Assembly: GCA_945873095.1 (NCBI GenBank)
Contig: CAMCBU010000008.1
Coordinates: 1-64,000, forward strand
DNA from: Klebsiella pneumoniae
GTDB lineage: Bacteria > Pseudomonadota > Gammaproteobacteria > Steroidobacterales > Steroidobacteraceae
Direction: 5' to 3'
Length of the DNA: 64,000 bases
Part shown: one piece after another, positions 15,643 to 23,895 of the stretch
How the letters are laid out: each line of letters begins with the position of its first letter
Numbering within the stretch: the first letter of the stretch is position 1
Program-made: the position numbers and the translations under genes
Notes under the pieces: generated by a model
Told to the model about the DNA's origin: nothing
Database searches by the model: none
Seen by the model: only the letters and a program-made list of their open reading frames with translations

Positions 15643-16593
15643 TCAGACGGTCGCCTCGGACAGCAGGAAGTCGTGCGCGATACGCGCGCCAAGATCGCTG
15701 GTGCGCGCCACGAAATCAGCGAGGTAATGACGCACTCCGGTATCGAGCACTTCGTCGATGCGGCCATATTGCAGAGCCGCCTGGATCTCTCCGGAGCGGC
15801 GCGTGGTTTCGCCCGATCGCGCATTGGCGACCCGCACCAGCGTCTGGTGAACACGATGAGTGCAATGCCGCAAAGAGCGCGGCATGGCCTCGTGAAAGAT
15901 CAAAAGCTCGGCGACCCGTCGCGGTGTGATGAGATCGCGATACACTTTTCGATAGACCTCGAATGCCGACACGGATCGCAGTAGGGCACTCCATTCGTAG
16001 TAGTCGACCGGCGCGTCGGGTGCGGCCGCAGCGGGCATCAGGAGTTCGAAACGCGCATCGAGGATGCGCGCCGTATTATCCGCTCGCTCGAGATAAGTGC
16101 CGAGCAAGGTGAATTCGAGTGCGTCGTCATGCAACATCGTGCCTTGGATGACGCCGCGCGTCAGATGCGATCTGAACTTGACCCACTCGAAAAAATCACC
16201 GGTATTTTGTCGACGAACCGCAACGCGTTTGTGGCGCTTCAGCTCTAGCCAGGTCGCATTCAGCGTCTCCCAGGTCTCGGAGGTCAGCGTACCGCGAACG
16301 GCGTGCGCATTTTCCCGTGCCCGATCAAGACAAACTTCGATGCTGCCTGGATTGGTGTGTTCGAACGCAATCCATTCGATGGCGGCATCTTGGGTGATGG
16401 TGTCGCGAGCGGCGAGATAGGCGTCGATCTGACCGACGGTCGCGAGCGTTGAAGCCCATCGCTTGCGAGTGATGTCTTCCTCTTGGCGCAGCAGCGTCAT
16501 GCGGCAATTCACATCCAGCATGCGCGCGAGATTTTCGGCTCGCTCGGTGTATCGCGCCATCCAATACAGATGATCTGCCGTGCGGCTCAGCAT
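15643..16593 (-). CDS. Alpha-E domain protein (DUF403)
   Basis: All-helical protein of 316 residues with the family N-terminus MLSRTADHLYWMARYTERAENLARMLDV, recognised as the 'alpha-E' (DUF403) domain. It is almost always encoded with circularly permuted ATP-grasp and transglutaminase-like genes, as here. No catalytic role is established; it may be an adaptor or carrier for the ATP-grasp reaction. The ATG at 16593 overlaps the end of the ATP-grasp gene by 7 bases, and the stop is one base from the next start, so the genes are tightly coupled. Confidence 0.92.
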   Translation of the reverse strand: MLSRTADHLYWMARYTERAENLARMLDVNCRMTLLRQEEDITRKRWASTLATVGQIDAYLAARDTITQDAAIEWIAFEHTNPGSIEVCLDRARENAHAVRGTLTSETWETLNATWLELKRHKRVAVRRQNTGDFFEWVKFRSHLTRGVIQGTMLHDDALEFTLLGTYLERADNTARILDARFELLMPAAAAPDAPVDYYEWSALLRSVSAFEVYRKVYRDLITPRRVAELLIFHEAMPRSLRHCTHRVHQTLVRVANARSGETTRRSGEIQAALQYGRIDEVLDTGVRHYLADFVARTSDLGARIAHDFLLSEATV

Positions 16594-18014
16594 GATGCGC
16601 GCTCGAGCACCCACGTATCTTTGGTGCCACCCCCCTGCGACGAGTTCACGACCAGCGACCCTTCGCGCAGCGCCACCCGCGTCAACCCACCCGGAACCAT
16701 CGTCACATCACGACCGGAGAGCACGAACGGTCGCAAGTCCACGTGGCGGGGCGCCAAGCCCGCTTCGACGAAAATGGGGCAGGCGGACAACGCCAGTGTG
16801 GGTTGTGCGATGTAGCGGGCTGGATCGTCGAGGATCCGCAAACGGAACGCTTCGATCTCCGCCTGCGTTGCCAACGGCCCGATCAACATGCCGTAGCCCC
16901 CGGCGCCGTGCACCTCTTTGACGACGAGATCGGACAGGTTGGCGAGCACGTGCGCGAGATCTTCGTCACGACGCAGTATCCAGGTCGGCACGTTTTGCAG
17001 GATGGGCTCTTCGCCGAGATAGAAGCGAACCATCTCCGGTACATAGGGATAGGTCGATTTATCATCGGCGATACCCGTGCCGATCGCGTTGGAGATGACG
17101 ACACGTCCGGCGCGATACGCCGTGAGCAAGCCCGGTACGCCGAGCATGGAATCGGGACGAAAGGCGAGCGGATCCAGAAAGTCGTCGTCCACGCGCCGAT
17201 AAATGACATCGACACGACGCGGACCTTGGGTCGTGCGCATGTAGACGATCTCGTCGTCGACGAACAAGTCCTGCCCTTCGACGAGCTCGATACCCATTTG
17301 CTGCGCGAGAAATGCATGTTCGAAGTAGGCGCTGTTGTGGGCGCCCGGCGTCAGCAGCACCACCACCGGATCACGCACGCCAGAGGGCGCCACGCTACGC
17401 AGGGTCTCGAGCAACAAATCGGGATAATGCTCGACCGGCGACACCGAGTAGCGCGCAAACAGTTCGGGAAACAATCGCATCATCGCTTTACGATCTTCGA
17501 GCATGTAGGACACGCCCGACGGGACACGCAAATTATCCTCGAGCACGTAGTACTCACCCTGCCCTGCACGCACGAGATCGATTCCGGCGATGTGCGCATA
17601 GACGTCCATCGGCAAATCGATGCCTTGCATCTCGGGTCGATATTGCACGTTGCAAAGCACCTGCTCGGCGGGGATGCGCCCTGCGCGCAGAATCTCCTGA
17701 TCGTGATAGACGTCGTGTAGGAAGGCGTTGAGTGCCGTGACGCGCTGTCGCAAACCTTGCTGCAATCGCTCCCACTCGGGTGACGGAATGATCCGTGGCA
17801 CGATATCGAACGGGATCAATCGTTCCGTGCCGGTTTCATCGCCATAGACGGCGAAGGTGATTCCAGCGCGGCGGAATAAGGTGTCGGCTTCGTTACGCTT
17901 CTCGACGATGCTCTCCGGCGGCGTCTCCACGAGCCATTCGGCATAAGCTTGATAATGGGACCGAACACCACCCGCCTCGGTGTGCATCTCGTCGAAAACC
18001 GCCTCCTTCACCAT
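16587..18014 (-). CDS. Circularly permuted ATP-grasp type 2 protein (DUF404/DUF407)
   Basis: ATP-dependent carboxylate-amine ligase-like enzyme of 475 residues with the permuted ATP-grasp order: DUF407-type motifs first (YYVLEDNLRVPSGVSYMLEDR), later the phosphate-binding VVKEVHGAGGYGMLIGP segment and the C-terminal LTRVALREGSLVVNSSQGGG. These enzymes are predicted to join amino acids or peptides to a carboxylate using ATP. The start at ATG 18014 overlaps the upstream YciI gene by 7 bases (ATGGTGA), and the end overlaps the alpha-E gene by 7 bases. It is the probable synthetic partner of the Anbu and transglutaminase-like peptidases. The product is unknown. Confidence 0.93.
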   Translation of the reverse strand: MVKEAVFDEMHTEAGGVRSHYQAYAEWLVETPPESIVEKRNEADTLFRRAGITFAVYGDETGTERLIPFDIVPRIIPSPEWERLQQGLRQRVTALNAFLHDVYHDQEILRAGRIPAEQVLCNVQYRPEMQGIDLPMDVYAHIAGIDLVRAGQGEYYVLEDNLRVPSGVSYMLEDRKAMMRLFPELFARYSVSPVEHYPDLLLETLRSVAPSGVRDPVVVLLTPGAHNSAYFEHAFLAQQMGIELVEGQDLFVDDEIVYMRTTQGPRRVDVIYRRVDDDFLDPLAFRPDSMLGVPGLLTAYRAGRVVISNAIGTGIADDKSTYPYVPEMVRFYLGEEPILQNVPTWILRRDEDLAHVLANLSDLVVKEVHGAGGYGMLIGPLATQAEIEAFRLRILDDPARYIAQPTLALSACPIFVEAGLAPRHVDLRPFVLSGRDVTMVPGGLTRVALREGSLVVNSSQGGGTKDTWVLERASC

Positions 18015-18331
18015 ATTTTGCCGCCGATATAACGGCCGGCTGCCGGTAGATGCGGAAAGTACTCCACCGATTCGAACGCACCATGCAGAAAGTAAGGATC
18101 GTTCTCGATGATTTCTTTGGCGCGCGCCAAGCTGCGGGTGTGCAGGCAATACAGACTGCCGATCGGCTGTGCGCGACTTTCGTCGTACAGAGGGCCTGCC
18201 ACGTTGAGCTCGTCCATGACGCTCTCGATGTAAGCCATGTGTGTCGCGGTCTGCGCTGCGCGCACAGCCGCGCCCGCAACCCCGTCGCGACAGAGCACGA
18301 TATAGGCGGATTTTTCGTAAACTGAAGACAT
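18008..18331 (-). CDS. YciI-like protein at the head of the Anbu operon
   Basis: Small protein of 107 residues with the ferredoxin-like YciI fold (AYIVLCRDG ... RAAQTATHMAYIESVMDELNVAGPLYDE ... GSLYCLHTRSLARAKEIIENDPYFLHGAFESVEYFPH). The His within TATHMAYI and the Asp of ENDPYF match residues usually conserved in the family. YciI proteins are dimeric and some act as small dehalogenases or hydrolases, but most are uncharacterised. It is the first gene of the operon and overlaps the ATP-grasp start. The ATG at 18331 has an AGGAG site; the longer frame to 18451 lacks support. Its membership in an Anbu operon is noteworthy. Confidence 0.9.
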   Translation of the reverse strand: MSSVYEKSAYIVLCRDGVAGAAVRAAQTATHMAYIESVMDELNVAGPLYDESRAQPIGSLYCLHTRSLARAKEIIENDPYFLHGAFESVEYFPHLPAAGRYIGGKIW

Positions 18332-18371
18332 GGCGGGCCGCTCCTGACAAGCGGGGAGGGGGGACGCGTTC

Positions 18372-18399
18372 AGGATAGCAGCCCGCCGGTCTTCATCAA
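18372..18399 (-). promoter_or_regulatory. Probable sigma-70 promoter of the Anbu operon
   Basis: On the minus strand TTGATG (18399-18394), a 16-base spacer and TATCCT (18377-18372) lie 41 bases upstream of the YciI start. Each hexamer matches 4 of 6 consensus positions. Confidence 0.45.
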
Positions 18400-18452
18400 C
18401 CTTCGACATCAGGCGTCGAGAAGTTTGGTCGCGATATCCTCGACAGGCCAAT

Positions 18453-18487
18453 CGATAGATGTGATCATTTCGATAGATGCCGTAAAT
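18453..18487 (+). promoter_or_regulatory. Direct repeat CGATAGATG x2, possible OxyR operator
   Basis: CGATAGATG occurs at 18453-18461 and 18471-18479 in the gap between the divergent oxyR and Anbu operons. The first copy continues as ATAGATGTGATCATT, matching ATAG, T, A and C of the OxyR half-site pattern ATAGnTnnnAnCTAT. The second ATAG is 18 bases away rather than about 22, so the fit is partial. Confidence 0.4.
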
Positions 18488-18507
18488 CGCTCGGATGGGT
18501 TGCCAGG

Positions 18508-19404
18508 ATGGCTGACATCAAACTCAAAGATCTGCGTTACCTCGTCGCCGTGGCGGATACCGGGCACTTCGGCAAAGCCGCCGAGCGCTGCTTCGTCAGC
18601 CAACCGACACTCTCCGCACAATTGAAAAAACTCGAGGATTATCTCGGTGTGCCGCTGATAGAGCGCCAACCGAAGGGTGCTCTGCTGACGCCCGCCGGCA
18701 GCGAGATCGTCGCGCGGGCACGACGGATCATCGAAGCGAGCGACGAAGTCGTCGACATCGCCCGTACCCATAAAGATCCGCTGGCGGGGCGATTGCGGGT
18801 CGCGTTCTTGCCGACCATAGGCCCTTACTTACTGCCGATCGTGGTGCCCAAACTGCGTAAGGCACTGCCGCGACTCGACTTGATGCTCTACGAATATCAA
18901 ACCGCTCCGATGCTCGAGAAGCTGCGCGCGGGCGAGCTCGACCTTGGCATCCTCGCGCTGCCGATCGAGATCGACGGGCTCACCACAAGGCCGCTCTACG
19001 ACGAGCCCTTCATCGTCGCCGCTCCCTCGAACCATCCGCTCGCCGAGCGCAAACAGATCCGTGTCGAGGATCTCGCCGGCGTCACGTTGCTGTTACTCGA
19101 GGACGGGCACTGCCTGCGTGCCCAAGCGCTCGATGTCTGCAATCGAATCGAGGCGGAAGAGAAGCAAGATTTTCGCGCCACCAGCATCGAAACCTTACGG
19201 CAAATGGTGGCAGCCGGTGCCGGGGTGACCTTGTTGCCGGAGCTTGCCACACGAGGCAGCCACGCCGCACCCCGTGGGCTCGTGTTGCGCCCTTTTGTAA
19301 AACCTCAACCCTCGCGGCGTATCGGCGCAATTTGGCGCAAGAGCAGTGCTCGCCAAGCGGCCATCCGCATGGTGTCGGATGTGATCGCGGAGCAACTCGC
19401 ATGA
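18508..19404 (+). CDS. oxyR: OxyR, peroxide-sensing LysR-type regulator
   Basis: Transcription factor of 298 residues with a LysR winged helix at the N-terminus (LRYLVAVADTGHFGKAAERC ... SQPTLSAQLKKLE) and a periplasmic-binding-like sensor domain. The redox-switch cysteines are both present as Cys202 and Cys211 in DGHCLRAQALDVC, with the same nine-residue spacing as E. coli Cys199/Cys208. This makes the OxyR call secure. On oxidation it should activate peroxide-defence genes. Its stop overlaps the photolyase ATG (ATGA), so the two are co-translated. It diverges from the Anbu operon across 176 bases that hold a repeat resembling an OxyR site. Confidence 0.95.
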   Translation: MADIKLKDLRYLVAVADTGHFGKAAERCFVSQPTLSAQLKKLEDYLGVPLIERQPKGALLTPAGSEIVARARRIIEASDEVVDIARTHKDPLAGRLRVAFLPTIGPYLLPIVVPKLRKALPRLDLMLYEYQTAPMLEKLRAGELDLGILALPIEIDGLTTRPLYDEPFIVAAPSNHPLAERKQIRVEDLAGVTLLLLEDGHCLRAQALDVCNRIEAEEKQDFRATSIETLRQMVAAGAGVTLLPELATRGSHAAPRGLVLRPFVKPQPSRRIGAIWRKSSARQAAIRMVSDVIAEQLA

Positions 19405-20741
19405 CAGCCCCCGTCATTCTTTGGTTTCGTCAGGATTTACGACTGGCCGACCATGCCGCATTGACTGCGGCCGTCGAAAAGAACGTGCCGATCATTCCCG
19501 TATTCCTCTGGTGCCCGGAGGAAGAAGGCGAATGGGCGCCAGGCGCAGCGTCGCGCTGGTGGTTGCATCAATCCTTGAGCTCGCTCGAGCGGGCGCTGAT
19601 CGACAAAGGATCGCAACTCGTCATCCGCCGCGCCAAAGACAGTGCCGCCGAACTACGTCGCTTGATCAAAGAAACGGGCGCGACGGCGGTTTACTGGAGC
19701 CGCCGTTATGAGCCGCAGGTCATCGCGCGTGATCAAATCATCAAGCAAAACCTGCGCGATGCCGGCATCGAAGCGCGCAGCTTCAATGCCGCTCTACTGG
19801 TCGAACCTTGGGATGTACAAAACAACTCGGGAAAGCCGTTTCAGGTTTTCACACCGTATTGGCGCAAGGTGTCGGCCACGCTCGAGTTGCCGAAGCCCTT
19901 TGCAACGCCCGCTCGGATACCTGCGCCACCCACGTGGCCTTCGAGTACTGGGCTTGATTCATTGAAGTTACTGCCCAAGATCCATTGGTACGGCGGTATG
20001 CAGGAAGCGTGGCGCCCGGGTGAGCGTGGTGCCTTGCAGCATCTCGAACGCTTTCTCGACACGAGCGTTGCGAACTACGGCGAAACCCGCAATCTACCGG
20101 CGCAATCCGGTACGTCTCGACTGTCACCGCATCTGCATTTCGGCGAAATTTCGCCAAGACAGATCTGGCACACGGCGGCTCAGTGGCGCGGTAGCCAATT
20201 CATGGCAGAGATCGGTTGGCGCGAGTTTGCACACCACCTGCTCTACCATTTTCCGCGCACGACCAACGAGCCGCTGCGACTCGACTACCAAAAATTCCCA
20301 TGGCGCGACGACGCCGAGCAGTTGCAAGCCTGGCAACGTGGTCGCACCGGCGCTCCACTGGTCGATGCCGGCATGCGCGAGCTTTGGCACACGGGCTGGA
20401 TGCACAATCGGGTGCGCATGGTCGTTGCTTCATTTTTGGTGAAAAACCTGCGGCTGCACTGGCTCGAAGGCGCGCGCTGGTTTTGGGATACCTTGGTCGA
20501 TGCGGATCTGGCGAGCAATACGCTCGGCTGGCAGTGGGCCGCGGGCTGCGGCGCTGACGCGGCGCCCTACTTCCGCGTGTTCAACCCTGAAAGTCAGGCC
20601 GAGAAATTCGATCCGAAGAGTGACTACATCCAGCGCTGGATCGGAGGCGACCAGAACTACCCTGCCGCTCCCATCGTCGATTTGAAAACATCCCGCGCCG
20701 CAGCCATCGCCGCATGGCAAACCTTGAGGAAACCGGCATGA
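19401..20741 (+). CDS. phrB: Deoxyribodipyrimidine photolyase
   Basis: Class I CPD photolyase of 446 residues, using light and reduced FAD to split pyrimidine dimers. The N-terminal antenna domain begins APVILWFRQDLRLADHAAL; the C-terminal FAD domain holds LVDAGMRELWHTGWMHNRVRM, ASNTLGWQWAAG and DAAPYFRVFNP. All three Trp of the electron-transfer chain are recognisable (LQAWQRG, LHWLEGA, GWQWAA), and the flavin-contacting Asn of photolyases is kept (SNTLGW) rather than the Asp of plant cryptochromes. The ATG at 19401 overlaps the oxyR stop; its own stop overlaps the next ATG. Confidence 0.95.
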   Translation: MTAPVILWFRQDLRLADHAALTAAVEKNVPIIPVFLWCPEEEGEWAPGAASRWWLHQSLSSLERALIDKGSQLVIRRAKDSAAELRRLIKETGATAVYWSRRYEPQVIARDQIIKQNLRDAGIEARSFNAALLVEPWDVQNNSGKPFQVFTPYWRKVSATLELPKPFATPARIPAPPTWPSSTGLDSLKLLPKIHWYGGMQEAWRPGERGALQHLERFLDTSVANYGETRNLPAQSGTSRLSPHLHFGEISPRQIWHTAAQWRGSQFMAEIGWREFAHHLLYHFPRTTNEPLRLDYQKFPWRDDAEQLQAWQRGRTGAPLVDAGMRELWHTGWMHNRVRMVVASFLVKNLRLHWLEGARWFWDTLVDADLASNTLGWQWAAGCGADAAPYFRVFNPESQAEKFDPKSDYIQRWIGGDQNYPAAPIVDLKTSRAAAIAAWQTLRKPA

Positions 20742-21031
20742 TCAAGCATATCGTCGTATGGCGAGTTGGCGAAGATAACGATAAAGCCACCAGTGCCGCC
20801 CGAATCAAAGAATTACTGGAAGGACTGCGCGGCCAGATTCCGGGTCTGCTGCACCTCGAAGTGGGCATGAACGTGGTGACCGACGCCAACGCTGCCGATG
20901 TGATTCTCTACAGTGAGTTCACCGATCTCGAGGCGCTCAAAACTTATCAGGCACATCCGCTACATCAAGCCGTCGTGCCGAAAGTGAAGGCGCTCACGAC
21001 GGAGCGCCGTTCGGTCGATTACGAGATCTGA
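20738..21031 (+). CDS. Dabb (stress-responsive alpha/beta-barrel) protein
   Basis: Protein of 97 residues with the Dabb fold (MIKHIVVWRVGEDNDKATSAARIKELLEGLRGQIPGLLHLEVGMN ... LYSEFTDLEALKTYQAHPLHQAVVPKV). The conserved His after MIK and the KTYQAHPLHQ block are typical. Family members form dimeric barrels; many have unknown functions and some bind or degrade small molecules. It is translationally coupled to the photolyase (ATGA) and has a good GAGGAAA ribosome site. Its place in an oxyR-photolyase operon suggests a stress role. Convergent with the acyl-CoA dehydrogenase gene, 2 bases apart. Confidence 0.9.
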   Translation: MIKHIVVWRVGEDNDKATSAARIKELLEGLRGQIPGLLHLEVGMNVVTDANAADVILYSEFTDLEALKTYQAHPLHQAVVPKVKALTTERRSVDYEI

Positions 21032-21033
21032 GG

Positions 21034-22833
21034 TCAAACGACGGCTGCGTCCGCCTCGAGCACACTGGCGGCACCTGCGCCGACCACGCGCGCAAGGGCG
21101 TGCGCTTGCGGCAAAACATGCCCGGCATAGAAACGCGCTGAGACCAACTTGCCGCGCAGAAAATCGACGTCGGCGCCCGACTCACCGAGCTTGCGGGCCG
21201 CAATCGCCGCGGACTTGGTCAACAGCCAGCCACCGATGACGTAACCCGCCAGCCGCAACGCCGGCACCGACACAGCCAGTGCTCGCTCGGGTCCCTGCGA
21301 ATACCCCGCGAGCACGGAGCCGATTGCAGCCTCCAAGGCGTCGATGGCCTCGAGGGTCGCCAGCTTGCTCTCGGTCACGGCCGCAGTGACCTCGGCAGCG
21401 CCTGTGGGCATGATCGCCGCGAGCTCGCCGCGCATGTCGGTTATCAAAGAAATCATGGCGACGCCGCGATCACGCGCGAGTTTACGACCGACGAAATCGT
21501 TCGACTGAATCGCCGTCGTGCCTTCATAGATGGTGGTGATACGCACATCCCGGTAGGGCTGGGCTGCCCCCGTCTCTTCGACGAAGCCCATGCCGCCGTG
21601 CACCTGCACACCGATCGAAGCGAGCTCGATGCCCGCTTCGGTGCTGCAGGCCTTCACGACCGGAATCAGCAAATCGCCGCGCGCCTGTGCGGCCGCTTTG
21701 ATGGCGGCATCGGGATGACGCGCACCGAGATCGAGCTGGAACGACGCGTACAGCGCGACGGCACGCAATGCCTCGATCTGCGATTTCATCGTCAGCAACA
21801 GGCGCTTCACATCGGGATGATGGATGATCGGCGCGGGCGCTTCGAGGCCGGGCACCGGCGGCTTACCCTGCACGCGCGTGCGTGCCCAGTCCGCTGCCTG
21901 CTGATAGGCACGATCGGCAACAGCGTAGCCCTCAAGGCCCACCGACAAACGCGCGGCGTTCATCATCACGAACATGTATTCGAGACCGCGATTGGCCTCA
22001 CCGACGAGATAGCCGATCGCGCCTTGCGCCTGACCATAGGCCATCACGCAGGTCGGGCTCGCATGGATGCCGAGTTTGTGTTCGATCGAAATACTCTGCA
22101 CATCGTTGCGTGCACCGAGCGACCCGTCGGCGTTCACCAGCACCTTGGGCACGATGAACATCGAAATGCCCTTGACGCCCGCCGGTGCTCCGTCGATGCG
22201 GGCCAACACGAGATGGATCGTGTTGGGCGTGAAGTCATGATCACCGTAAGTGATGAAAATCTTTTGACCGAAGAGGCGGTAGTGATCGCCCTCGGGTTGA
22301 GCACGGGTTCGGATCGCGGCGAGGTCCGAGCCGGCTTGCGACTCGGTGAGGTTCATCGTGCCGGTCCATTCACCGCTCACCATCTTGATGAGATACAGAT
22401 GCTTTTGTTGGTCGGTACCGAATTGTTCGATGGCTTCGACAGCGCCTTGGGTCAACATGGGGCACAGCTTGAACGACAGATTGGACGCCGCCCACAGCTC
22501 TTCGACGGCCGTGCCGATCACATACGGAACACCCTGGCCACCGTGCTCGGGCGGGGCGCGCAAACTCGCCCAGCCACCATCGACAAACTGCTGGTAAGCC
22601 GCTTTGAAACCCGGCGCTCCGATCACGCCGTCCGGCGTCCAACGGGCACCATCCCGATCACCCGATTTGTAGAGTGGATCGAGCACGGTTTCGGCAAATT
22701 TACCGGCTTCCTCGAGGACTGCATCGGCGAGATCGAGTGAAAATTCGGCATACGCAGGGCAAGCCTGCAGGGCAGATTCACCGATCAACTCATGCATGTT
22801 GAAACGCAGATCCTTCAGCGGTGCACGGTACAT
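21034..22833 (-). CDS. Long-form acyl-CoA dehydrogenase (AcdA/DmdC-like, about 600 residues)
   Basis: FAD-dependent acyl-CoA dehydrogenase of 599 residues, about 200 longer than classical members because of an N-terminal segment (MYRAPLKDLRFNMHELIG) and a C-terminal extension domain. It shows the FAD-binding block TMNLTESQAGSDLAAIRT and the motif ITTIYEGTTAIQSNDFVGRKL, which carries the catalytic Glu region. This long subfamily includes methylmercaptopropionyl-CoA dehydrogenase DmdC and fatty acyl-CoA dehydrogenases, so the exact acyl group is uncertain. GAAAGGA precedes the ATG at 22833. The LysR gene ends 39 bases upstream on the same strand. Confidence 0.93.
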   Translation of the reverse strand: MYRAPLKDLRFNMHELIGESALQACPAYAEFSLDLADAVLEEAGKFAETVLDPLYKSGDRDGARWTPDGVIGAPGFKAAYQQFVDGGWASLRAPPEHGGQGVPYVIGTAVEELWAASNLSFKLCPMLTQGAVEAIEQFGTDQQKHLYLIKMVSGEWTGTMNLTESQAGSDLAAIRTRAQPEGDHYRLFGQKIFITYGDHDFTPNTIHLVLARIDGAPAGVKGISMFIVPKVLVNADGSLGARNDVQSISIEHKLGIHASPTCVMAYGQAQGAIGYLVGEANRGLEYMFVMMNAARLSVGLEGYAVADRAYQQAADWARTRVQGKPPVPGLEAPAPIIHHPDVKRLLLTMKSQIEALRAVALYASFQLDLGARHPDAAIKAAAQARGDLLIPVVKACSTEAGIELASIGVQVHGGMGFVEETGAAQPYRDVRITTIYEGTTAIQSNDFVGRKLARDRGVAMISLITDMRGELAAIMPTGAAEVTAAVTESKLATLEAIDALEAAIGSVLAGYSQGPERALAVSVPALRLAGYVIGGWLLTKSAAIAARKLGESGADVDFLRGKLVSARFYAGHVLPQAHALARVVGAGAASVLEADAAVV

Positions 22834-22872
22834 CGGGCGGTCCTTTCAACGTCGTCAGAGATTGAACTCATT

Positions 22873-23811
22873 CTAACCCGCCAAAGCGGGGACGATGTTG
22901 GCCGCGAGGAACTCGACCAACGATTTCACCCGCGCGTCCTCGGCGAGTCTGCCGGGGTAGATCGCACACAACGGCGCCTGCTCGGGCAGCACCCAGTCGG
23001 GCAACACGCGTTTGAGCTTTTGGGTGGCGAGCCCCTGCCGACACAAGAACTCCGGCAACACTCCGATGCCAAGACCGGCTGCCACCGAAGCGTGTAACAA
23101 GGCGGGATCGTTGACCGCCAATTTCGGACGCACGGTGATCTCGGCGCGCCGATTACCGTGGGTGAGGCGAATCACGAACAGCGGTCCGTGGGTCGAATCG
23201 GGCGTCAGCAACTCGTGCCGGTCGAGCTCCTCCGGTGCCACCGGGACGCCGACCCGCTGCAGATAGGCGGGAGTCGCACACAGGATCGCCGGCGGCGCAC
23301 CAAGCACTCGGGCGACGGGCGCATCCTCTGCCGCCGGGTCGGTCGCGACGACGCCAGCGCGAATGACGACGTCGTAGTCCGCCACGTCGGAGTCGGCCGT
23401 CGGGGTATCACCGACTTCGCCCAAATCCACCTCGAGCGGGATCTGCGGAAAGCGCTCCAAGAATCTCGGCACCAAGGGCGCCAGTAGCACACGGCCATAC
23501 GTCGTGTCGGCCAATACCCGCAGCGGTCCCTGCCGCTGCACGGTCAGGCTTGCAGACTGTTGGCGAACACGCTCGGCCGCCTCCAGAATGGCGCGACAGG
23601 CGGGAAGCAGTTGCTCCCCAGCCGGGGTGAGGGCGAGCCGGCGCGTGGTGCGGGTCAGCAACTTGAGACCGAGCTCGCGCTCGAGCTCAGCGACGGCCCG
23701 GCTGACGGCGGCTTTGGGCACTTTGAACGCCCGAGCGGCGGCCGAGAAACCGTTCAGATCGACGACCTTGGCAAAGGTGGCCATATGAGCGGGAGACCAT
23801 ATTTGAGACAT
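22873..23811 (-). CDS. LysR-family transcriptional regulator
   Basis: Regulator of 312 residues with an N-terminal winged helix-turn-helix (MATFAKVVDLNGFSAAARAFKVPKAAVSRAVAELE) and a CrgA-type substrate-binding domain ending VSVAAGLGIGVLPEFLC-like (HASVAAGLGIGVLPEFLC). It diverges from the DUF1838-DUF1993-aldo/keto reductase operon across an 84-base gap and lies upstream of the acyl-CoA dehydrogenase on the same strand, so it may control both. The effector is unknown. The gap has an AT-rich stretch around 23845-23880 with TTGTTGCAA that could be part of a T-N11-A site, not strong enough to call. Confidence 0.93.
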   Translation of the reverse strand: MSQIWSPAHMATFAKVVDLNGFSAAARAFKVPKAAVSRAVAELERELGLKLLTRTTRRLALTPAGEQLLPACRAILEAAERVRQQSASLTVQRQGPLRVLADTTYGRVLLAPLVPRFLERFPQIPLEVDLGEVGDTPTADSDVADYDVVIRAGVVATDPAAEDAPVARVLGAPPAILCATPAYLQRVGVPVAPEELDRHELLTPDSTHGPLFVIRLTHGNRRAEITVRPKLAVNDPALLHASVAAGLGIGVLPEFLCRQGLATQKLKRVLPDWVLPEQAPLCAIYPGRLAEDARVKSLVEFLAANIVPALAG

Positions 23812-23895
23812 GGGCGATACTCTGGCGGCCTCTGTTGTGCTTATTGTTGCAAATTAGAATCAAAATAGAAATCGTAGAACACGGGGGAAGTAAAA

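Noticed and set aside
21598-22740. Plus-strand open frame of 380 codons opposite the acyl-CoA dehydrogenase
   Set aside because: Mirror of codon bias; no domain, no ribosome site, fully inside a well-supported gene.
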